Assembly (NCBI GenBank): GCA_024277395.1
Contig: JAJRVF010000051.1
Span: 1 to 34,248, forward strand
Source of the DNA: Campylobacterales bacterium
GTDB lineage: Bacteria > Campylobacterota > Campylobacteria > Campylobacterales > Sulfurimonadaceae
Length of the DNA: 34,248 nucleotides
Direction of reading: 5' to 3'
Numbering within the stretch: position 1 is the first letter of the stretch; each line of letters opens with the position of its first letter. Shown here one piece after another: positions 29,564-34,248 of this stretch. A model generated the notes under the pieces. The model had not been told where the DNA came from and searched no databases. It saw nothing but the letters and a program-made list of their open reading frames with translations. A program made the position numbers and the translations under genes.

Positions 29564-29573
29564 TACATGTAAA
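29564..29573. repeat. TACATGTAAA copy, 3' of mnmA
   Basis: Exact match read in sequence. Confidence 0.9.
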
Positions 29574-29685
29574 TAGTCACCCCTGAAAAACCCAAACCCA
29601 CCCTGTAGATAGATATTTTAAAAGTGTTTCAAACAGTGTTGAGCTTTTTTGGTACACTTCTATACAACAAAATAACAGGGAAGCC

Positions 29686-30465
29686 ATGAAACAGAAAATT
29701 TACCAAATAGATGCATTTGCCAATAGACTTTTTGAAGGAAATCCAGCCATGGTCTGCCCTCTGGAAGAGTGGCTTAGTGACGAACTTATGCAGCAAATAG
29801 CAACAGAAAACAACCTTTCGGAAACAGCTTTTTTTGTAAAAAAAAATTCTAAATATTCTCTGCGTTGGTTCACGCCTAAAAGTGAAGTAGATATGTGCGG
29901 GCATGCAACGTTGGCTACTGCTTATGTGCTTTTTGAATGCATGGGTTATGATGATAAAACTATTGTATTTCAGACAAAAAGCGGTGAGTTGACTGTACAA
30001 AAAGATGGTGAAAATTTTGTTATGGATTTTCCCGTTCAGACTATTATTCCCTGTAATATCGAAAAGCAAATTGAAGAAGCTTTTGGATTAAAACCCATAG
30101 CAGTATTTGCCTCTATGGACTATATAGCAGTTTTTGAGAATGAAAAAGATATTTTAAGTGTAAAGCCTAATCAAGCTCTTTTAAAAGAGCTTGATCTACG
30201 GGGAGTATGTATTACCTCTGGAAGTAAAGAGTATGATTTTGTAACAAGATTTTTTGCACCTAAATATGGCATAGATGAGGATTCTGTTACAGGTTCAGCT
30301 TTTACACAGTTGATAAGCTATTGGAGCAAAAAATTAAATAAAAAAACACTTTATGCGAAACAACTCTCAAGTAGAGGGGGTGAACTTTATTGTGAGTTAG
30401 TAGATGATAGAGTGAAACTCTCCGGTAATTGTATAAAATATTTGGAAGGTGAGATAGAGCTATGA
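29686..30465 (+). CDS. PhzF-family isomerase/epimerase
   Basis: IDAFANRLFEGNPAMVCPLEEWL; NNLSETAFFV; LRWFTPKSEVDMCGHATLATAYVLF; DEDSVTGSAF. Confidence 0.93.
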   Translation: MKQKIYQIDAFANRLFEGNPAMVCPLEEWLSDELMQQIATENNLSETAFFVKKNSKYSLRWFTPKSEVDMCGHATLATAYVLFECMGYDDKTIVFQTKSGELTVQKDGENFVMDFPVQTIIPCNIEKQIEEAFGLKPIAVFASMDYIAVFENEKDILSVKPNQALLKELDLRGVCITSGSKEYDFVTRFFAPKYGIDEDSVTGSAFTQLISYWSKKLNKKTLYAKQLSSRGGELYCELVDDRVKLSGNCIKYLEGEIEL

Positions 30466-30844
30466 AAGAGATGAAGCTTTTTGCCGACACGCCTAAACCA
30501 CCGTACTATGCCGTAATTTTTACTTTTATGACTGCTCGAATGGATGAGATGCATAGTCTCCCTGTGGATGATTTAGATGAATTTTATGATACTGCACTTG
30601 ATGCTATCGATAATATCAAGCTCTTTAAAAAAACTGAATCAGATCAAAGAGAAAGATACTCTCTTTGAGGATCTCTACACCCAATCAGATAAGCTTCACT
30701 CGTCTCTGGTAATCTATATGGACAGAACGGGACAACTAGAAGTCCGTATACTCGAAGAAAATCAAAAGTCAGTATAATCCGACGGAGATTATCAAAACCT
30801 CTCAATACCTCCGTACCAAAAAACAACTGAGTAAAATACTATAG
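30462..30844 (+). pseudogene. Small ORF disrupted by two frame changes
   Basis: Deleting one A from the A7 run near 30630 and one A from the A-run near 30765 gives a continuous ORF ending NPTEIIKTSQYLRTKKQLSKIL at TAG 30842-30844. Confidence 0.5.
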
Positions 30845-31369
30845 CCTATAGTTTTCTTTAAAAGCAACATAGCGTGCAGCAGATGCATACAGCTCTGCTA
30901 CTTCATCATCGTGCAGTGACCGAACTACTTTGGCAGGAGTTCCCATAATTAACGATTGCGGCGGAAATATTTTATTTTTGGTCACCAAGGAGCCGGCACC
31001 GACAATAGACTCTCTGCCAATTACCGCGCCATCAAGTATGGTGGCACTCATGCCGATGAGACAGGCATCTTCAATAGTGCATCCATGAAGCATAACCCGA
31101 TGCCCCACGGTCACATCATTGCCAATGACAGTCGGATTACCGTCACTCATATCTTCTTTTTTGTAGTGCGTTACATGAATCATGCTTAAATCTTGAATAT
31201 TGCTGCGATCTCCAATGCTAATGCGATGGACATCACCACGAATGACACAGCCAAACCAGATGCCGACATCATCTCCCATGACAACATTGCCGATGACATC
31301 GGCTGAGGGCGCTACCCATGTCTGTTTGCCGCATTGCGGTGTCCACTCTCTGTAGGACAATACCATCAA
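30839..31369 (-). CDS. Gamma-carbonic-anhydrase-like hexapeptide repeat protein
   Basis: NVVMGDDVGIWFGCVIRGDVHRISIGDRSNIQDLSMIHVTH; TVGHRVMLHGCTIEDACLIGMSATILDGAVIG left-handed beta helix. Confidence 0.92.
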   Translation of the reverse strand: MMVLSYREWTPQCGKQTWVAPSADVIGNVVMGDDVGIWFGCVIRGDVHRISIGDRSNIQDLSMIHVTHYKKEDMSDGNPTVIGNDVTVGHRVMLHGCTIEDACLIGMSATILDGAVIGRESIVGAGSLVTKNKIFPPQSLIMGTPAKVVRSLHDDEVAELYASAARYVAFKENYRL

Positions 31370-33462
31370 CTCTCCTTTAGCAGTCGCGATCCTAGCTGCT
31401 GCATGTAGTTGGGTTCACGTTTTTTCAGATCTTTGTAAATTTTGTTGGCATGCGACTCCATGAGCCGTTGGCTATCAATAATTTTGCTTTTATCCGGCTT
31501 GACTTTTATATAGTTTCCGTCACCTTGAAGTTCATAGGCAAGAACATTGTCGGAGCACTGGAGTTTTAATATATCGAGTGCTTTTTGAGCTGTGGTTGCA
31601 TCGGGGATACCGGTAAAGAGCTCAATGCGGCGAATGAGATTTCGCGGCATCCAGTCAGCACTGGAGAAAAAGACTTTGGGTGAGGCGTGTTTAAAGTAAA
31701 AGACGCGGGCGTGCTCCAAATATTTCCCGACGATGGAGATAACACGAATGTTCTCACTCACCCCATCAATACCGGGTTTAAGCCCGCAAATTCCTCGTAC
31801 AATGAGTTCAATCTTGGTACCGGCTTGAGAGGCTTTGTAGAGTGCACGAATAACATCGTCGTCGACAAGGGAGTTGACCTTGGCAATAATATGCCCTGCC
31901 GTACCTTTGGCCGCCTCATTTTGAATGAGAGAGAGCACCTTGGGTTTAATTTGTGTCGGTGCCATATAGAGCTCGTTGAGTTTTCCCTTTTTGCTAAAGC
32001 CGGTGAGAAAATGGAAAAAACGGGTTAGATCATTGGTAATGGAGGCATCGGAGGTCATGTAGCTCAAGTCGGTATAAATTTTGGCAGTTTCAGGATTGTA
32101 ATTTCCCGTACCCAAATGGGCGTATTGCTTGAGTTTACCGTCGACTTTTCGGGTAATAAGGGCAGCTTTGGCATGTACTTTAAAGCCTTTAATACCGTAA
32201 ATGACATGGGCTCCGGCATTTTCCAGTGCTTTGGCCCAGACCAGATTATTCTCTTCGTCAAAACGTGCTTTGAGTTCGACCATGACAGTAACCTGCTTAC
32301 CCGATTCTGCCGCACTCATCAGTGCTTTGACAATAGGTGATTTGGAGCCTGAGCGGTAGAGTGTCATGCGAATGGCTACAACGTCGGGGTCTTTTGCCGC
32401 TGTTTGAATCAGTTTGACAATCGGCTCAAAACTTTCGTACGGATGGTACAGCAGTGCCGGTTTCTTGTCCAAAATAGTGTAGATGTTGTCTTCACCGTCA
32501 AATGGCGGCAGCAGTTTGGGTTTGAAAGAGGGGAGGGTTAAATGGGCAAAATTACGGTTGCTGACAATCTGCCACAGACTTCCTAGATTTAAAAGGGTAT
32601 GGAAACGGTAGATATCGTCATGGTTGATGTTGGTATGGCGGTTAAAGAAATCCAGCAGATCATCATTGGCGTCATGGGTCAGCTCAAGCCGTACCAACTC
32701 CCCTTTTTTACGGAGTCTGAGTCCCTCCTCTAAGATCTCCATAAAATCATCAGCCTCCTCCTCTTCAATCGTAATGTCAGCATTGCGCGTTACACGAAAG
32801 GAGGTAAAACTAATGAGTGTAAAACCGGGAAAGAGGTCATGGACATGCTCGGCAACTACGCTTTCAATAGGTACGTAGGTGTTGTGATTGAGTTCTATAA
32901 AGCGCTTAAGTACTCGGGGAATACGAATAATACCGTAGCGTTGAACCTGAGCATTGTCACTGTCTTGCAGTTTGACGATAAGTCCGAAACTCAGGTTGTT
33001 GAGATGAGGAAACGGGTGGGTCGAGTCAATGGCGATGGGAACAATAACGGGGTAGATATGTTCATAAAAATAGTCATTAAGCTGCTCTTTTTGCGCACTT
33101 GAAACGGTCGCGTACGATTTTAAAAAGAGCCCTTCTTTTTCCAGTTTTTTAAAAATACCGGTCATGCAGTGCTCCACCACCTGCATCTCTTGATGAAGAT
33201 AAGCACGAATATCGCCAAGCTGCTGTAGCGGTGTCAAGCGATCAGGGCCTGATACAATGACTCCGGCATTAAAGAGTTTTTTGAGACCGGCTACGCGTAT
33301 CATGTAAAATTCATCTAAATTGGTACCGTAGATGGCCAAAAATTTTAAACGTTCAAGCAGGGGCAGTGATTCGTTTTGCGCCTGCTGAAAGACTCGGGTA
33401 TTAAACTGTAACCATGAGAGCTCTCGGTTATTGTAGAGTTTGGGATCTTTTAAGTTTATCAT
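31366..33462 (-). CDS. ppk1: Polyphosphate kinase
   Basis: NRELSWLQFNTRVFQQA; VAIRMTLYRSGSKSPIVKAL; IYGIKGFKVHAKAALITRK; HLGTGNYNPETAKIYTD; YLEHARVFYF. Confidence 0.96.
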   Translation of the reverse strand: MINLKDPKLYNNRELSWLQFNTRVFQQAQNESLPLLERLKFLAIYGTNLDEFYMIRVAGLKKLFNAGVIVSGPDRLTPLQQLGDIRAYLHQEMQVVEHCMTGIFKKLEKEGLFLKSYATVSSAQKEQLNDYFYEHIYPVIVPIAIDSTHPFPHLNNLSFGLIVKLQDSDNAQVQRYGIIRIPRVLKRFIELNHNTYVPIESVVAEHVHDLFPGFTLISFTSFRVTRNADITIEEEEADDFMEILEEGLRLRKKGELVRLELTHDANDDLLDFFNRHTNINHDDIYRFHTLLNLGSLWQIVSNRNFAHLTLPSFKPKLLPPFDGEDNIYTILDKKPALLYHPYESFEPIVKLIQTAAKDPDVVAIRMTLYRSGSKSPIVKALMSAAESGKQVTVMVELKARFDEENNLVWAKALENAGAHVIYGIKGFKVHAKAALITRKVDGKLKQYAHLGTGNYNPETAKIYTDLSYMTSDASITNDLTRFFHFLTGFSKKGKLNELYMAPTQIKPKVLSLIQNEAAKGTAGHIIAKVNSLVDDDVIRALYKASQAGTKIELIVRGICGLKPGIDGVSENIRVISIVGKYLEHARVFYFKHASPKVFFSSADWMPRNLIRRIELFTGIPDATTAQKALDILKLQCSDNVLAYELQGDGNYIKVKPDKSKIIDSQRLMESHANKIYKDLKKREPNYMQQLGSRLLKES

Positions 33463-33593
33463 TTTGCCAACCATTGTTTTTAGAGGATGATTATAGCGAA
33501 GAAGAGGTAATCAATGGTGATGCAGGCTATTTAAATTTCTATAGTATGTAGAGTAAAAATAACGTCTAAATTTTAAATTGAACAAAATATGTG

Positions 33594-33599
33594 TATAAT
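33594..33599 (+). promoter_or_regulatory. Putative -10 element (TATAAT) upstream of TolC-like gene
   Basis: TGTGTATAATC about 31 nt before ATG 33631; no clear -35. Confidence 0.4.
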
Positions 33600-33630
33600 C
33601 AAAAGTCGAATTGTACATAGAGGAAAATAA

Positions 33631-34248
33631 ATGCTGTTACAAAAAGTTCTTTTTTTTGGTGTGTCGGCACTGATGAGTGCTTCCGTATATGCCATAACAC
33701 TTAATGAAGCACTGGTTTTATCGTTAGAAAATGATCCTGCCGCTATGGAGCGCATTAAACATTTTAATGGTGTTCGTGAAGCTGTAAAAGTTGCAAAAGC
33801 GGGTTACTATCCTCAACTTGACGTGTATGCGGGTATTGGTTATCAAGATATCAGCAATGCTGATACAGGGTTTAAGAAGCGTAGTGAAACGGTGTATGAG
33901 AGCGCCATAGAGATGCAGCAAAATCTTTTTAACGGCTTTAAGACAATGCATGGTGTTGCAAAAGAGGAGGCACGTCTTCGTGCTGCTTCGTACCGTTACG
34001 TAGGTACACTCAACAAGGCAGCATATACATTGGTGAAGCACTATATTGACGTGATAAAATACCGGGAATTGCTGAGTCTTTGTCAACAACATATTCAAGG
34101 GCAGCTTGCCATTGTAAAAGAAGTGGTGGCGCGATACCGGAACGGTAGTGCCACTTACGCCTCAGTGCAAAAAAGCGAAGCGTCTTTGGCATTGGCGCGT
34201 TCACACTATTATGCTACCCGTTACCGCTACAAAGAGGCACAACATCGC
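33631..34248 (+). CDS. TolC-family outer membrane efflux/secretion protein (truncated by window end)
   Basis: Open from ATG 33631 to window end: MLLQKVLFFGVSALMSASVYAITLNEALVLSLENDP...; AKAGYYPQLDVYAGIGYQ; RYRNGSATYASVQKSEASLALARS. Confidence 0.85.
   Translation, partial: MLLQKVLFFGVSALMSASVYAITLNEALVLSLENDPAAMERIKHFNGVREAVKVAKAGYYPQLDVYAGIGYQDISNADTGFKKRSETVYESAIEMQQNLFNGFKTMHGVAKEEARLRAASYRYVGTLNKAAYTLVKHYIDVIKYRELLSLCQQHIQGQLAIVKEVVARYRNGSATYASVQKSEASLALARSHYYATRYRYKEAQHR

Noticed and set aside
1-34248. Global reassignment of TAA to a sense codon
   Set aside because: At least ten genes in the window end cleanly at TAA with no conserved extension beyond it, so TAA still terminates.
1-34248. 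CRISPR array, rRNA, tRNA, transposon or prophage
   Set aside because: No regularly spaced repeats, no tRNA cloverleaf-like intergenic segment noticed, no transposase, integrase or phage structural proteins in any frame.

Overview
The 34 kb window looks like an ordinary Campylobacterota-type chromosome (Sulfurimonas/Sulfurovum-like by gene content and gene order; inference only). It is almost fully coding. Contents: a CotH-like tail, a secreted alpha/beta hydrolase, nadA-nadC-flhB, malic enzyme, a degenerate REC-GGDEF protein, a DHH phosphoesterase, an M23 peptidase, lpxC-tsaB-thrB-ylxR-infB-rbfA-rimP-ribD-ubiE-xseA, a solitary adenine methylase, a multihaem cytochrome, sppA, an amidohydrolase (aminofutalosine-deaminase-like), aroQ-folK-flhF-flhG-fliA-fliM-fliY, a LOG-family protein, mnmA, phzF-like, a gamma-carbonic-anhydrase-like protein, ppk1 and the start of a TolC-like gene. 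I see no rRNA, tRNA, CRISPR array, transposase or prophage. Two signals stand out. (1) Four otherwise intact conserved genes (infB, ribD, flhG, fliA) each have a single in-frame TAA with the reading frame continuing on both sides. TAA is also the normal terminator of many neighbouring genes, so this is either a sequence error, nonsense mutation, or site-specific readthrough, not simple code reassignment. (2) The palindrome TACATGTA (core of TTTACATGTAAA) occurs 10 times where about 1 or fewer is expected. Copies lie in short intergenic gaps and in-frame inside genes, usually as Leu-His-Val, like an interspersed highly iterated palindrome or uptake-type signal. Smaller observations: a perfect 16-bp inverted repeat upstream of the secreted hydrolase, a D-to-H change in the IF2 P-loop, a small ORF whose frame is restored by two single-A deletions, and -10 boxes lying almost on start codons.
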